Made by a program: the position numbers and the translations under genes
Notes under the pieces: model-generated
Seen by the model: the letters and a program-made list of their open reading frames with translations, nothing else
Database searches by the model: none
What the model was told of the DNA's origin: nothing
Part shown: positions 1-11,512 of the stretch, piece after piece
Layout of the letters: every line of letters starts with the position of its first letter
Numbering within the stretch: the first letter of the stretch is position 1
NCBI RefSeq assembly: GCF_030409215.1
Contig: NZ_JAUFPL010000032.1
Coordinates: forward strand, 530,011-594,010
DNA length: 64,000 bases
From: Halomonas ramblicola
GTDB lineage: Bacteria > Pseudomonadota > Gammaproteobacteria > Pseudomonadales > Halomonadaceae
Direction of reading: 5' to 3'

Positions 1-8
1 ACAACATC

Positions 9-332
9 ATGATCATCGACGGCTATCGTGCCGTCATCCAGTACGACCCGGATATCGAGATGTTCCGCGGCGAGTTCACCGGCCTGAACGGCGGTGCCGA
101 CTTCTACGCTGACAGCGTCGCCAAGCTGCGTGAGGAAGGCCGGGTTTCGCTGCGCGTCTTCCTCGAGGAGTGCCGGGAGCGTGGCATCGAGCCCACCAAG
201 TCCTACTCCGGCAAGTTTCAGGTGCGCCTGCCCGAAGAGCTGCACAAGAACGCCGTCGATGCCGCCACCGCCAAGGGGCAGAGCCTCAATCAGTTCGTGG
301 CCACCGCCATCGAGCACGAGCTCTCGGCGTAA
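9..332 (+). CDS. HicB-family antitoxin-like protein
   Basis: This 107-residue protein looks like a type II antitoxin of the HicB family. The N-terminal half has the partly degraded RNase H-like fold typical of HicB (YRAVIQYDPDIEMFRGEFTG, then a segment ending in LEECRERGIEPTKSYSG). The C-terminal half reads as a ribbon-helix-helix DNA-binding domain (FQVRLPEELHKNAVDAA, then GQSLNQFVATAIEHEL). The frame is open to the left edge, so the true start could lie a few codons outside the window. No HicA toxin follows; a HicA gene would have to lie upstream, outside the window. The next DNA is a recombinase fragment, which suggests mobile or decayed accessory DNA. Confidence 0.75.
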   Translation: MIIDGYRAVIQYDPDIEMFRGEFTGLNGGADFYADSVAKLREEGRVSLRVFLEECRERGIEPTKSYSGKFQVRLPEELHKNAVDAATAKGQSLNQFVATAIEHELSA

Positions 333-395
333 CGTGGAAGCTCGATCGCTTAGCCCGCTCGCTCAAGAACCTGGTGGAGTTGATCCACGACCTAG
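333..395 (+). pseudogene. Serine recombinase (resolvase/invertase) fragment
   Basis: Directly after the HicB stop codon, the frame starting at base 335 encodes WKLDRLARSLKNLVELIHDL. This matches the conserved helix of the resolvase/invertase catalytic domain (family pattern KLDRLGRSLxxL). There is no start codon of its own and no catalytic serine region upstream, and the match ends where the 3' end of the livM homologue begins. It is read as about 20 residues left from a site-specific recombinase, a scar of a lost mobile element. The motif is distinctive, but the length is short. Confidence 0.6.
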
Positions 396-1706
396 CTAGC
401 CGTGGTGGCGCACCTTCTCCGGCAACAGCCCCTTAGGGGCGTAACGCAGCACCAGGCTGATCAGCAGGCCGATCACGAACACCCGCGCCTGCAGGGCGCG
501 GCTGTCGAGGTTGCTGGGGGCATCCCAGCCGAAGGCGCCCTCGCCCAGGCCCACCACCAGCTCCAGCACGGCCAGGGCCAGGGGCTCGGACATCACCCAG
601 ATGATGTAGACCGCCACGGCGCCGAAGATGGTGCCCAGGTTGTTGCCCGGCCCGCCGAGGATCACCATCACCAGCACCAGGAAGGTGTGGTTGAGGGGCA
701 GGTAGCCCTGGGGGTCGAACAGGCTGTTGAAGCTGGCTAGGGTGGCCCCGCCGATGCCCATCAGGATGCAGCCCAGCACGAAGATCTCCAGGCGGCGGCG
801 GTTGATGTCCTTGCCCATGGCGGCGGACGAGACCTCGTTGTCGCGGATGGCGCGGATCATGCGTCCCCAGGGGGCGTTGTAGGCGCGGGTGAGCAGGAAG
901 AAGATCGCCGCGATCATCACCGCCGTCACCGACAGGTAGAGCGCCCGGGCCAGGGTGAAGCCCACCTCGCCGGGAGGCGGTACTGGCCAGGGCAGCGGCG
1001 AGACGGTGGCAGTGCCGCGGGTCAGCCAGTCGGCGTTCTTGAGCACCGCCTTGATGATCTCGGCGATGCCCAGGGTGGCGATGGCCAGGTAGTCGCTGCG
1101 CAGGCCCAGGCACACCTTGCCGATGAAGTAGCCCACCACGCCGGCCAGGGCGCCGCCGACGATCCAGCCGGCCCAGGCGGGCAGGCCCAGGCCGCCGATG
1201 AAGCCGAACTGCGACTCGATGCGGCCGGCCACCTCGTCGAGGCGGGCGGAGACCAGCAGGTAGAGCAGCAGCGCCAGGACCACGGCCAGCGTGGTGCTCA
1301 GGCGCCGGGGCACGCCCAGGCGGTGCAGGCGGCTGACGCCGACCACCACCAGCACGCCGACCGCCAGGAACAGCAGCACCATGCCCAGCTCGCCGGCCAG
1401 ATCGCTGGCCCAGAAGGCCTGGTTGACGGGCACGCTGAAGGCCATGGCGCAGTAACCGCCCAGGGCCACGAAGCCCATCACCCCGGCGTTGAACTGGCCG
1501 GCATAGCCCCACTGGATGGTCAGCCCCAGGGCCAGGATGGCGTAGCAGGCGGCCTCCACCAACATGCGGGTGCTGTAGGCAGTGCCCATCAGCGCATAGA
1601 CGCCGAGGACGGCCATCAGCAAGACGGCGAACAGGACCACCTCGCGCCATGGGAAGCGCGAGGGAGCGGCGACGAGATCGGAAGGGCGCTCGGATTGTGT
1701 GCTCAA
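396..1706 (-). CDS. livM: Branched-chain amino acid type ABC transporter permease LivM
   Basis: Inner-membrane permease of the LivM family, 436 residues with about ten hydrophobic segments and the family signature near the middle (GLRSDYLAIATLGIAEIIK, then TRGTATVSPLPWP). The family forms a heterodimer with LivH and imports branched-chain amino acids, urea, amides or similar solutes. The start chosen is a TTG at 1706 that overlaps the livH stop as TTGA; the open frame continues upstream inside livH but without a plausible start. The protein is longer than the usual 300-430 residues because of extra transmembrane segments after residue 80. The substrate cannot be told from sequence. Confidence 0.85.
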   Translation of the reverse strand: MSTQSERPSDLVAAPSRFPWREVVLFAVLLMAVLGVYALMGTAYSTRMLVEAACYAILALGLTIQWGYAGQFNAGVMGFVALGGYCAMAFSVPVNQAFWASDLAGELGMVLLFLAVGVLVVVGVSRLHRLGVPRRLSTTLAVVLALLLYLLVSARLDEVAGRIESQFGFIGGLGLPAWAGWIVGGALAGVVGYFIGKVCLGLRSDYLAIATLGIAEIIKAVLKNADWLTRGTATVSPLPWPVPPPGEVGFTLARALYLSVTAVMIAAIFFLLTRAYNAPWGRMIRAIRDNEVSSAAMGKDINRRRLEIFVLGCILMGIGGATLASFNSLFDPQGYLPLNHTFLVLVMVILGGPGNNLGTIFGAVAVYIIWVMSEPLALAVLELVVGLGEGAFGWDAPSNLDSRALQARVFVIGLLISLVLRYAPKGLLPEKVRHHG

Positions 1707-2710
1707 GTGATCACCTTCCCTTTGAAGAGTCCAGTGGGGCGCCATACCAGGATGGCGACCAGGAGGACGAAGGGCACCACGATCTTGTACTCGGTGCCCA
1801 CGAAGGAGAGGCTGCCCGCCTGGGCGAGCCACTCCGGCAGGCTGTCGCGGAAGGGGCGCAACAGCACGCCCCAGTTGAACACCGCCAGGGTTTCGGCGAA
1901 GCCCACCACGAAGCCGCCGGCGATGGCGCCGTAGGGATGGCCCACGCCGCCGACGATGGCCGCGGCGAAGATCGGCAGCAGCAGGAAGAAGCTGAGGTCG
2001 GGCTTGAAGGTCACGTCCAGCGACAGCAGGGTGCCGGCGATGGCCGCCAGGCCGCCGGCGATCATCCAGGTCACCGCCACGATCAGGTTGGTGTTGATGC
2101 CGGAGGCGCGGGCCAGGTCGGGATTGTCGGACATGGCGCGCATCGCCTTGCCCAGTCGCGAGCGCGACAGGAAGAGGTGCAGGCTCACCACGCAGACGAT
2201 GGTCAGGATGAACAGGATGATCTGCGGCTCGGTGACCACGATGGGCGCCCGGGCCCCCTCGAAGGGCAGGGCGAGGCGGAAGATCTCCTTGCGGTCGTCG
2301 ATGTAGAGGCGCTGGCCGCCGGTGCCGGCGAACAGCCGGATCAGCCCCTGCAGCATCAGGGTGACCCCCAGCGAGGCGATCACCATGACGATGGGCTTGA
2401 CCCCGTGGGCGCGCAGCGGCTTGTAGAAGGCGCGGTCGATGCCCACCGCCAGGGCCGCGGTGAGCAGGATGGCCAGCGGCAGCATCACCACCGCCGTGGG
2501 CAGCCCCACGGCGCCTCCCGCACCGGGAAAGGCCAGGGTGAGCAGCAGCACCATGAAGGCGCCGAAGGTCATCATGTCGGCGTGGGCGAAGTGGGCGAAA
2601 CGCATGATGCTGAACACCAGGGTCACGCCCACCGCGCCAATGGCATAGATCGAGCCGCTGACGCTGCCGGTGATGATCACGTTGTTGATGAAGAAGACGA
2701 GTTCGTTCAC
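1703..2710 (-). CDS. livH: Branched-chain amino acid type ABC transporter permease LivH
   Basis: Inner-membrane permease of the LivH family, 335 residues. The N-terminus (VSGSIYAIGAVGVTLVFSIM) and the segment RFAHFAHADMMTFGAF are characteristic of the family. The C-terminal part carries AIVGGVGHPYGAIAGGFVVG, the coupling-helix region that contacts the ATPases. It overlaps livM by four bases and lies 24 bases behind livF, so translation is probably coupled. It would pair with LivM to form the membrane channel. Confidence 0.88.
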   Translation of the reverse strand: MNELVFFINNVIITGSVSGSIYAIGAVGVTLVFSIMRFAHFAHADMMTFGAFMVLLLTLAFPGAGGAVGLPTAVVMLPLAILLTAALAVGIDRAFYKPLRAHGVKPIVMVIASLGVTLMLQGLIRLFAGTGGQRLYIDDRKEIFRLALPFEGARAPIVVTEPQIILFILTIVCVVSLHLFLSRSRLGKAMRAMSDNPDLARASGINTNLIVAVTWMIAGGLAAIAGTLLSLDVTFKPDLSFFLLLPIFAAAIVGGVGHPYGAIAGGFVVGFAETLAVFNWGVLLRPFRDSLPEWLAQAGSLSFVGTEYKIVVPFVLLVAILVWRPTGLFKGKVIT

Positions 2711-2734
2711 GGCGATGGTTCTCCCTTGTCCCGG

Positions 2735-3439
2735 TTAGCCGCCCAGGAAGCTCCTGGCCACTTCCGGGTCCGCCAGCAGGGCGGCGCCGGTATCGGTGAA
2801 ACGGTTCTGGCCGGCGGCCAGCACGAAGCCCTTGTCGGCGATGGCCAGCGCCTGCTTGGCGTTCTGCTCCACCATCAACACGCCGACGCCGGCGGCATTG
2901 ACCTCCTTCACCCGTTCGAAGATCTCGTTCATGAACAGCGGCGAGAGGCCGGCGGTGGGCTCGTCGAGCAGCAGCACGCTGGGCTCGGCCATCAGCGCCC
3001 GGCCCATGGCCACCATCTGGCGCTGGCCACCGGAGAGCTCGCCGGCGGGCTGGCGGCGCTTCTCCTTCAATGGCGGGAAGATCCCGTAGACCCGTTCGAG
3101 CATGCGGGCGACGCTCTCCGGCTTGAGGAAGGCGCCCATCTCCAGGTTTTCCTGCACCGTGAGGCTGGGGAAGACGTTGTACTCCTGGGGCACGAAGCCC
3201 ATGCCCTTCTGCACCAGCTGGTTGGTCGGCAGGTTGTGGATGGGCTCGCCACGCAGCAGGATCTCGCCCTGGTTGATGCTGAGCAGGCCGAAGATCGCCT
3301 TGAGCATGGTGGACTTGCCGGCCCCGTTGGGGCCGACGATCACGCCGATCTCGTCGGCCTCGATGGCCATGTCCACCCCGTTGAGGATGTTCATGCCGCC
3401 GTAGCCGCCGTACACGTCGCGCGCATCGAGTAGTGGCAT
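2735..3439 (-). CDS. livF: ABC transporter ATP-binding protein LivF
   Basis: Cytoplasmic ATPase of the LivF type, 234 residues. Visible motifs are Walker A (GPNGAGKSTMLKAIFG), the Q-loop region (GFVPQEYNVFPSLTVQENL), the ABC signature (LSGGQRQMVAMGRALM) and Walker B (LLLDEPTAGLSP). The start at 3439 has an AGGAAA-type ribosome site. It works with LivG as a heterodimer that powers LivHM. Confidence 0.88.
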   Translation of the reverse strand: MPLLDARDVYGGYGGMNILNGVDMAIEADEIGVIVGPNGAGKSTMLKAIFGLLSINQGEILLRGEPIHNLPTNQLVQKGMGFVPQEYNVFPSLTVQENLEMGAFLKPESVARMLERVYGIFPPLKEKRRQPAGELSGGQRQMVAMGRALMAEPSVLLLDEPTAGLSPLFMNEIFERVKEVNAAGVGVLMVEQNAKQALAIADKGFVLAAGQNRFTDTGAALLADPEVARSFLGG

Positions 3440-3512
3440 CGTGGAAGGTTTCCTGCGTTCGCTCTGTTGTTCGTTGTGCTGGCCCGCCTGGGGTCAGGCC
3501 GCCCCGGCACCC

Positions 3513-4283
<771 letters not shown>

Positions 4284-4337
4284 AGGGAGTCCGCTGTTGT
4301 TGTCTGTCCGGACGCCGCCGCCCTCCGGCGGCGGGAT

Positions 4338-5783
4338 TCACTTCTCCTGGCTCTCCTCCATCAGGAAGGTGCGACCGGCGGCGAAGGCGCCGACGATCAC
4401 CACCGCACCGATGGTGGGAATCAGGTAGCCCTCCACCTGGGGGATGGTGCGCAGGAACACGAAGGAGACCGCCGCCGGGGCGACGAAGCGCACCAGGAAG
4501 CGCCAGGCGTGGAACCAGGCCTGGCCGGTACGCATCTCCTTCATCACCTCGGACTGGGTCAGCGCCCAGCCGGCGAACAGCGCGATCAACAGGCCGCCCA
4601 GCGGCATGAAGATGTTGGTGAGCAGCTCGATGAAGGCGAAGGCGCTGCGCCCGAACAGGGCATGGAAGAGGCTGCCCTCGGCCCAGATGTTGAAGCTCAC
4701 CACGGTGAGCAGACCCAGCGCCCAACTGGCCACCACCATGGCGAACACCGCCTGGGGGCGGGTGAGGTCGAAGCGCTCCACCAGGTAGGCGGCCACCGGC
4801 TCGATCAGCGAGATGGAGGAGCTGATCGCCGCGCCCAGCACCAGGATGAAGAACACGCCGCCGATCAGCGCGCCGGCGGGCATCTCGGCGAAGGCCAGCG
4901 GCAGGGTCACGAACATCAGCCCGGGGCCCTGGCCGGCGTCGAGGCCGGCGCCGAACACCAGCGAGAAGATCGCCAGGCCGGCGACCATGGCCACGGCGGT
5001 GTCGATGACGGCGATGGCGATGGCGGTGAGGGTCAGCGAGGCCTCGCCGGACATGTAGGCGCCGTAGGCCATGATGGCGCCCATGCCCAGGCTCAGGGTG
5101 AAGAACGACTGGCCCATGGCCTCGAGCCAGCCGGCCAGGCTGAGGTCGGCCAGGTTGAAGGTGAACAGGAAACCGGCCGCGGCGGCGAAGTCGCCGTTGA
5201 CCACGCCATAGGCCAGCACCACCAGCAGGATGACGAACAGCGCCGGCATGATGATGCGCAGGCCGTTCTCGATGCCCTTGTGGATGCCCAGGCCGACGAT
5301 CAGGCCCGAGGCGACGATGAAGAGGGTGTGGTAGAGGGTGAGCAGGGCCGGCGAGGCGAGCAGGGCGTCGAAACCGGCGCCGATGGTCTCGGCGTCGGCC
5401 CCGGCCAGGGAACCGGTGAGCATCTGCCAGGTGTAGTGGATGGCCCAGCCGGCGATCACCGAATAGAAGCTGAGGATCAGGAAGGCCGAGGCGGCGCCCA
5501 GCCAGCCGATGGAGGCCCAGGCGGGGGAGGCGCGATGGGTACGGGTGAGGAAGCGCATGCCCATGATCGGGCTGCGCCGGCTGGCGCGGCCCAGCATGGT
5601 CTCGGCGATCAGGATGGGGATGCCCACCGCGAAGATGGTCAGGGCGTAGACCAGGATGAAGGCGCCGCCGCCGTTCTCGCCGGCGAGGTAGGGGAAGCGC
5701 CACAGGTTGCCCAGGCCGACCGCCGAGCCGACGGCGGCCAGCAGGAAGGTGCCCTTGTGGGTCCAGACGTTGTGCGTGCTCAT
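4338..5783 (-). CDS. Sodium-dependent neurotransmitter symporter (NSS/SNF) family transporter
   Basis: Secondary transporter of the SNF family (LeuT/MhsT type), 481 residues, about twelve transmembrane helices. The helix 1 motif that binds sodium and substrate is clear (AVGLGNLWRFPYLAGENGGG), and helix 6 and 8 regions follow in order. Known members import amino acids with sodium. The start at 5783 (MSTHNVWTHKG) has a GGGAG ribosome site seven bases upstream; the frame stays open for 16 more codons. It is the first gene of the operon that continues into livGFHM, an unusual pairing of two importers. Confidence 0.85.
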   Translation of the reverse strand: MSTHNVWTHKGTFLLAAVGSAVGLGNLWRFPYLAGENGGGAFILVYALTIFAVGIPILIAETMLGRASRRSPIMGMRFLTRTHRASPAWASIGWLGAASAFLILSFYSVIAGWAIHYTWQMLTGSLAGADAETIGAGFDALLASPALLTLYHTLFIVASGLIVGLGIHKGIENGLRIIMPALFVILLVVLAYGVVNGDFAAAAGFLFTFNLADLSLAGWLEAMGQSFFTLSLGMGAIMAYGAYMSGEASLTLTAIAIAVIDTAVAMVAGLAIFSLVFGAGLDAGQGPGLMFVTLPLAFAEMPAGALIGGVFFILVLGAAISSSISLIEPVAAYLVERFDLTRPQAVFAMVVASWALGLLTVVSFNIWAEGSLFHALFGRSAFAFIELLTNIFMPLGGLLIALFAGWALTQSEVMKEMRTGQAWFHAWRFLVRFVAPAAVSFVFLRTIPQVEGYLIPTIGAVVIVGAFAAGRTFLMEESQEK

Positions 5784-5908
5784 CGGTGCTCCCGAGCCCA
5801 GGTCGTTGGCCTTGTGGGCCTGTGCCGCCACTTTGCGACAAAACGTCGGCGGGAACCAGTCATCCAGCGTTTAACAGGCGTTAGGCTCGGCGATGGTGCG
5901 GCCATCGA

Positions 5909-6232
5909 CTAGTCATCGTCGTCCCTGTCGTTGGCCTCGCCGATGGTCCGCTCCAGGGCGCGCCTGTCGTCCGGCAGGCGGACCGTATCGCCCAGGTCGA
6001 GCTTGCCGTGGGACTTGAGGCGCCGGCCGTTGTCCACGGCGATGATCGCCACCACCTCGCCGATGCTGGTGCCCTCCAGATAGGCCTCCACCTTCACCCG
6101 TACCACGGCGCCCTCGTGGCGGGCCGACAGGATGTCGCCGGGGCCGGGGTCCGAATAGCCGCTGGGGTCCTGCTCGAAGTGGCGCAGCACGCTGTCGGCG
6201 CCGGGCTCGTCCCACTCCACGTGCTTGTGCAT
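5909..6232 (-). CDS. Small acidic hypothetical protein
   Basis: A 107-residue acidic protein with no family I can name. It begins MHKHVEWDEPGADSVLRHFE, has a central segment rich in beta-strand residues (AVVRVKVEAYLEG, then VVAIIAVDNG) and ends in a run of aspartates. No signal peptide or membrane segment is visible. The start is fixed by a GAGGAG ribosome site seven bases upstream of base 6232. It stands alone between the typA terminator and the symporter operon. The high acidity fits a cytoplasmic protein of a halophile. Confidence 0.6.
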   Translation of the reverse strand: MHKHVEWDEPGADSVLRHFEQDPSGYSDPGPGDILSARHEGAVVRVKVEAYLEGTSIGEVVAIIAVDNGRRLKSHGKLDLGDTVRLPDDRRALERTIGEANDRDDDD

Positions 6233-6324
6233 GGTGAATCTCCTCGTTGAGCCGAAGGGGGAATCGGGCGACCAGGCCCGCCCGGTGCAAGGCACGTTTC
6301 CAGCATAGATGCCGAGCGCGGCCC

Positions 6325-6362
6325 GTGAAACGACGACGCCCGCCGGCAGGCGGGCGTCGTCG
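6325..6362 (-). terminator. Rho-independent terminator of typA
   Basis: A perfect 14-bp stem (6331-6344 with 6349-6362) with a GGCA/TGCC loop lies 17 bases after the typA stop codon. On the minus strand it is followed by TTTCAC. The strong GC stem and its place make it the likely end of the typA transcript. Confidence 0.8.
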
Positions 6363-6379
6363 CTGGGACGAGGCAGCGC

Positions 6380-8206
<1,827 letters not shown>

Positions 8207-8305
8207 GACGGGATCCTGCTGGGAAAAAACGGGGACGCATTATAGTTGCTGGGACGCGGCCCCTACCAGCATTGTCGCAGGAAGTTTGCGTCGGAGTCGA
8301 AAGTC

Positions 8306-8857
8306 TCACGCCTTTTCAAGGGGGTGAGTGCCCTCGATGCGGGCGCCGCAGGCGCGCAAGCGTTCCAGCAGATCGGCCAGTGCCGATCGGTCGAGGGTGT
8401 CGTCACAGCCGCCGATGCGCTCGAACCAGTGGCGCGCCAGGCAGACGCCATCACCCCCGGAAGGGCCCCAGAGCCGCACCAGCAGCCGGTCCAGCACGCC
8501 TCGCGAGACGGCCGGCAGGGTGATGACGTCGACCTCCTGGGCCGAGACCCGGGCGGCCTGGCGCCACAACTCCTCGGCGGGGGTGGCGTTGCCGAACGCC
8601 GGGAAGATCAGCACCTCGCCACCGCAGCGGCCGATGGCCGCGTTGAGGCGGTGGCCAAGGGGAGCGCGGGGCTGGGACACGAGGTGTGCACCGAATCGGC
8701 GCACGATATCGGGGAGGCGTGGATCCCGGGTGTCATCGATCACCACCAGCTCGAAACGGTGACGCGACGGCAGGGCCTCCACCATGGCCAGTTGTCGGGG
8801 TAGGCGGGCGCCGACGCTGCGGGTGTCGATGAGGATGCAGCCGGTGGGCGAGGTCAT
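8306..8857 (-). CDS. Glycosyltransferase-like (GT2-type) protein
   Basis: A 183-residue protein that resembles the compact GT-A glycosyltransferases of family 2 (the TIGR04283-like group). Features are a first strand (GCILIDTRS), a DDTRDP segment and the region HRLNAAIGRCGGEVLIFPAFGN, which lines up with the nucleotide-sugar binding stretch of such enzymes. The typical DxD is not clear, and the protein is short, so activity is uncertain. A GGAG ribosome site precedes the ATG. It lies upstream of typA in the same direction with 99 bases between them. Confidence 0.45.
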   Translation of the reverse strand: MTSPTGCILIDTRSVGARLPRQLAMVEALPSRHRFELVVIDDTRDPRLPDIVRRFGAHLVSQPRAPLGHRLNAAIGRCGGEVLIFPAFGNATPAEELWRQAARVSAQEVDVITLPAVSRGVLDRLLVRLWGPSGGDGVCLARHWFERIGGCDDTLDRSALADLLERLRACGARIEGTHPLEKA

Positions 8858-9049
8858 GCGAACTCCGAGCAGCCGAGGCGGCGAGGGGCTCCGGAGTGCG
8901 GCCGGGAGGTCGCTTGCCGGGTCAGTGTAATAAAGTGTAGCGGTTGGTTTGTCCTTGTATCAAAGCGGTATCGGTATGAAATTTCCATGGGACGAGGGAG
9001 TGGAAAGGCGCCCCCAGGAAGCATGAGAGAGGCCATCCGGCGAGCCGAG

Positions 9050-9097
9050 TTGTCCATAATGGTGCAACGAGGTCATTTATTGCACCAATAAAGTGCT
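9050..9097 (+). promoter_or_regulatory. Two NtrC enhancer sites upstream of glnA
   Basis: Two matches to the NtrC dyad TGCACCATAATGGTGCA are present. Site 1 at 9050-9066 (TTGTCCATAATGGTGCA) matches 14 of 17; site 2 at 9081-9097 (TGCACCAATAAAGTGCT) has both half-sites. Their centres are 31 bp apart, three helical turns, as in the known enterobacterial glnA enhancer. A weaker third match (12 of 17) lies at 9208-9224. Confidence 0.8.
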
Positions 9098-9228
9098 TGG
9101 ATGGGAGTGTCTTGCCCCTCACCCCCGCCGAATGGAGAGGAGGCGCTATCCGAGTGCGCAAGAGAAGTTCAAGAAAGCACTTTTACATCAGCTGCTTGTG
9201 AGTGGCGTGCTGCATTGGGGTGCATTGT

Positions 9229-9244
9229 TGGCACGGGGCATGCA
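9229..9244 (+). promoter_or_regulatory. Sigma-54 promoter of glnA
   Basis: TGGCACGGGGCATGCA matches the -24/-12 consensus TGGCACG-N4-TTGCA except for one base, and keeps the required 10-bp gap between GG and GC. It lies about 140 bp before the glnA start and about 150 bp downstream of the two NtrC sites. The 527-base gap 8858-9384 holds no gene; it is the control region of glnA. Confidence 0.8.
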
Positions 9245-9384
9245 TTCCCTCGGGCAGCGCCTGACCCCGGTCCGGCGGCCGTGGGCTTTGGTCCCTCGGC
9301 ATGCTAAAACTTGCGCTGGGTTGCCCAGCATCAGTGATACCGAATCACCAAAACCATCGAGCTTAGCTCAATCTGGAGGACACC

Positions 9385-10791
9385 ATGGCTGCCAAGACGC
9401 TCGCCCTGATCGAAGAACACGACGTCAAGTGGGTGGATCTGCGCTTCACCGATACCAAAGGCAAGGAGCAGCACGTCTCCATTCCGGCCCGTGACGTCGA
9501 TGAGGAGTTCTTCGAGAACGGCCAGATGTTCGACGGCTCTTCCATCTCCGGTTGGAAGGGCATCAACGAGTCCGACATGATCCTGCGCCCCGAGGACGGC
9601 ACCGGGTTTCTCGACCCCTTCACCGAGGACGCCACCCTGGTGCTGCGCTGCGACATCATCGAGCCGGCCACCATGCAGGGCTATGATCGCGATCCGCGCT
9701 CCATCGCCAAGCGTGCCGAGGCCTACCTGCAGTCCAGCGGCCTGGGCGACACCGCCTTCTTCGGTCCGGAGCCCGAGTTCTTCATCTTCGACGAGGTGCA
9801 CTGGAAGGCCGACATCGAAGGCGCCATGTACAAGATCACCTCCGAGGAGGGTGCCTGGTCCACGGACCGGCCCATCGAGGGCGGCAACCTGGGTCACCGT
9901 CCGCGCGTCAAGGGCGGCTACTTCCCGGTGCCCCCGGTGGACAGCTTCCACGACATCCGCGGCGCCATGTGCAACACCCTGGAGGCCATCGGCCAGACCG
10001 TCGAGGTGCACCACCACGAGGTGTCCAACGCCGGCCAGAACGAGATCGGCGTCAAGTTCAACACCCTGGTGAAGAAGGCCGACGAGCTGCAGGAAATGAA
10101 GTACGTGGTGCACAACGTGGCCCACGCCTACGGCAAGACCGCCACCTTCATGCCCAAGCCGCTGGTCGGCGACAACGGTTCCGGCATGCACGTCCACCAG
10201 TCCTTCTGGAAGGAAGGCCAGAACCAGTTCGCGGGTGACGAGTACGCCGGCCTCTCCGAGATGGCGCTGTACTACATCGGCGGCATCGTCAAGCATGCCC
10301 GTGCCCTGAACGCCTTCACCAACGCTTCCACCAACTCCTACAAGCGCCTGGTGCCGGGCTTCGAGGCCCCGGTGATGCTGGCCTACAGCGCCCGTAACCG
10401 CTCCGCCTCCATCCGCATCCCCTACACCGCCAGCCCCAAGGGCAAGCGTGTGGAGCTGCGTTTCCCGGACCCGACCGCCAACCCCTACCTGTGCTTCGCG
10501 GCGATGCTGATGGCCGGCATCGACGGCATCAGGAACAAGATCCACCCCGGCGACGCCATGGACAAGAACCTCTATGACCTGCCGCCGGAAGAGGGCAAGG
10601 AAGTGCCCACCGTGGCCCACAGCCTCGATCAGGCGCTGGAGGCCCTGGACGCCGATCGTGCCTTCCTCACCGAGGGTGGCGTCTTCACCGACGAGATGAT
10701 CGATGCCTACATCGAGCTCAAGGAAGAGGACGTCGAGCGCCTGCGCATGACCACCCATCCGGTCGAGTTCGACATGTACTACAGCTGCTGA
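9385..10791 (+). CDS. glnA: Glutamine synthetase type I
   Basis: Makes glutamine from glutamate, ammonia and ATP in the cytoplasm; 468 residues, the usual length for GSI-beta. Visible are the [12 protein letters not shown] segment, the metal and ATP site motifs ([12 protein letters not shown], then [13 protein letters not shown]) and the glutamate-flap and ATP stretch around [20 protein letters not shown]. The adenylylation tyrosine lies in [11 protein letters not shown], so activity is probably tuned by GlnE. The upstream sigma-54 promoter and NtrC sites point to nitrogen control, and a terminator follows the gene. Confidence 0.98.
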   Translation: MAAKTLALIEEHDVKWVDLRFTDTKGKEQHVSIPARDVDEEFFENGQMFDGSSISGWKGINESDMILRPEDGTGFLDPFTEDATLVLRCDIIEPATMQGYDRDPRSIAKRAEAYLQSSGLGDTAFFGPEPEFFIFDEVHWKADIEGAMYKITSEEGAWSTDRPIEGGNLGHRPRVKGGYFPVPPVDSFHDIRGAMCNTLEAIGQTVEVHHHEVSNAGQNEIGVKFNTLVKKADELQEMKYVVHNVAHAYGKTATFMPKPLVGDNGSGMHVHQSFWKEGQNQFAGDEYAGLSEMALYYIGGIVKHARALNAFTNASTNSYKRLVPGFEAPVMLAYSARNRSASIRIPYTASPKGKRVELRFPDPTANPYLCFAAMLMAGIDGIRNKIHPGDAMDKNLYDLPPEEGKEVPTVAHSLDQALEALDADRAFLTEGGVFTDEMIDAYIELKEEDVERLRMTTHPVEFDMYYSC

Positions 10792-10842
10792 TCCCGGCGG
10801 TGGCCGGCCCGCGTGGCCGGCGCCGCTGCGTTGATCGAAACG

Positions 10843-10873
10843 AGGGGTTTCGCCACGGCGGAACCCCTTTCTT
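10843..10873 (+). terminator. Rho-independent terminator after glnA
   Basis: An AGGGGTT/AACCCCT stem, extended inward by CGCC/GGCG pairs, is followed by TTCTT at about 50-80 bases after the glnA stop. It would separate glnA from the following DUF4124 gene and the glnLG operon. Confidence 0.75.
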
Positions 10874-10951
10874 ATATACACTATCCAAGTACGAGATCGC
10901 GATGTCATGACATTCCGAGCCCCGTCAGGGGGCGCGACGCAGGGGGAGCCC

Positions 10952-11512
10952 ATGAACAAGGCCATGCTGGCACTGGCGGTGGGGCTGACATTCAGCCTGG
11001 CTGCGCAGGCGCAGACCATCTACCGCACCACCGACGCCCAGGGCAACGTGGTGTTCACCGACAACCCCGACCGCGGTGGCGAGGAGGTGGAGCTGGCGCC
11101 GGTCACGGTAGTGCCGGCCACCGGCGAGGTACGTATCGGCGCCGAGGCGCCGAGTCTCGAGGGCGATGAGGCCGCGGCCCCGCCGGGACAGCCCTTCATG
11201 CCCTACGACAGCTTCAGCATCGTCTCGCCGAACCACGAGCAGGCCTTCCCCGTGGGGGCGGCCGGCAACATCCCCGTGGACCTGGGCATCGAGCCGGCGC
11301 TGCGCGAGGATCATCGCGTACGGTTGCTGGTGGATGGCCAGGTCAGCCAGTCGGCCATGCACACCAGTGCCTTCATGGTGCCCAACATGAACCCCGGCGA
11401 GCACGTGCTGCAGGCCGAGCTGCTGGATGCCGGCGGCGAGGTGCGCCACCGCACCTCGCCGGTCACCATCTATGTGCTGCGCGCCAACGTGAACCGCCAG
11501 CCGGCGGATTAG
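10952..11512 (+). CDS. Periplasmic DUF4124-domain protein
   Basis: A 186-residue exported protein of unknown function that is often found between glnA and glnL in gammaproteobacteria. The signal peptide is MNKAMLALAVGLTFSLAAQA with cleavage near residue 20. The DUF4124 core follows (IYRTTDAQGNVVFTDNPDRGG), then a beta-rich domain to the end. The start at 10952 has a GGGGAG ribosome site. The frame ends at a TAG at 11510, but the same frame stays open for 51 more codons of proline-rich and acidic sequence, so the annotated C-terminus may be the result of an amber mutation. Confidence 0.8.
   Translation: MNKAMLALAVGLTFSLAAQAQTIYRTTDAQGNVVFTDNPDRGGEEVELAPVTVVPATGEVRIGAEAPSLEGDEAAAPPGQPFMPYDSFSIVSPNHEQAFPVGAAGNIPVDLGIEPALREDHRVRLLVDGQVSQSAMHTSAFMVPNMNPGEHVLQAELLDAGGEVRHRTSPVTIYVLRANVNRQPAD

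Noticed and set aside
5891-5907. Hairpin CGATGG-TGCGG-CCATCG after the small acidic protein gene as a terminator
   Set aside because: Short stem and no T-run on the transcribed strand.
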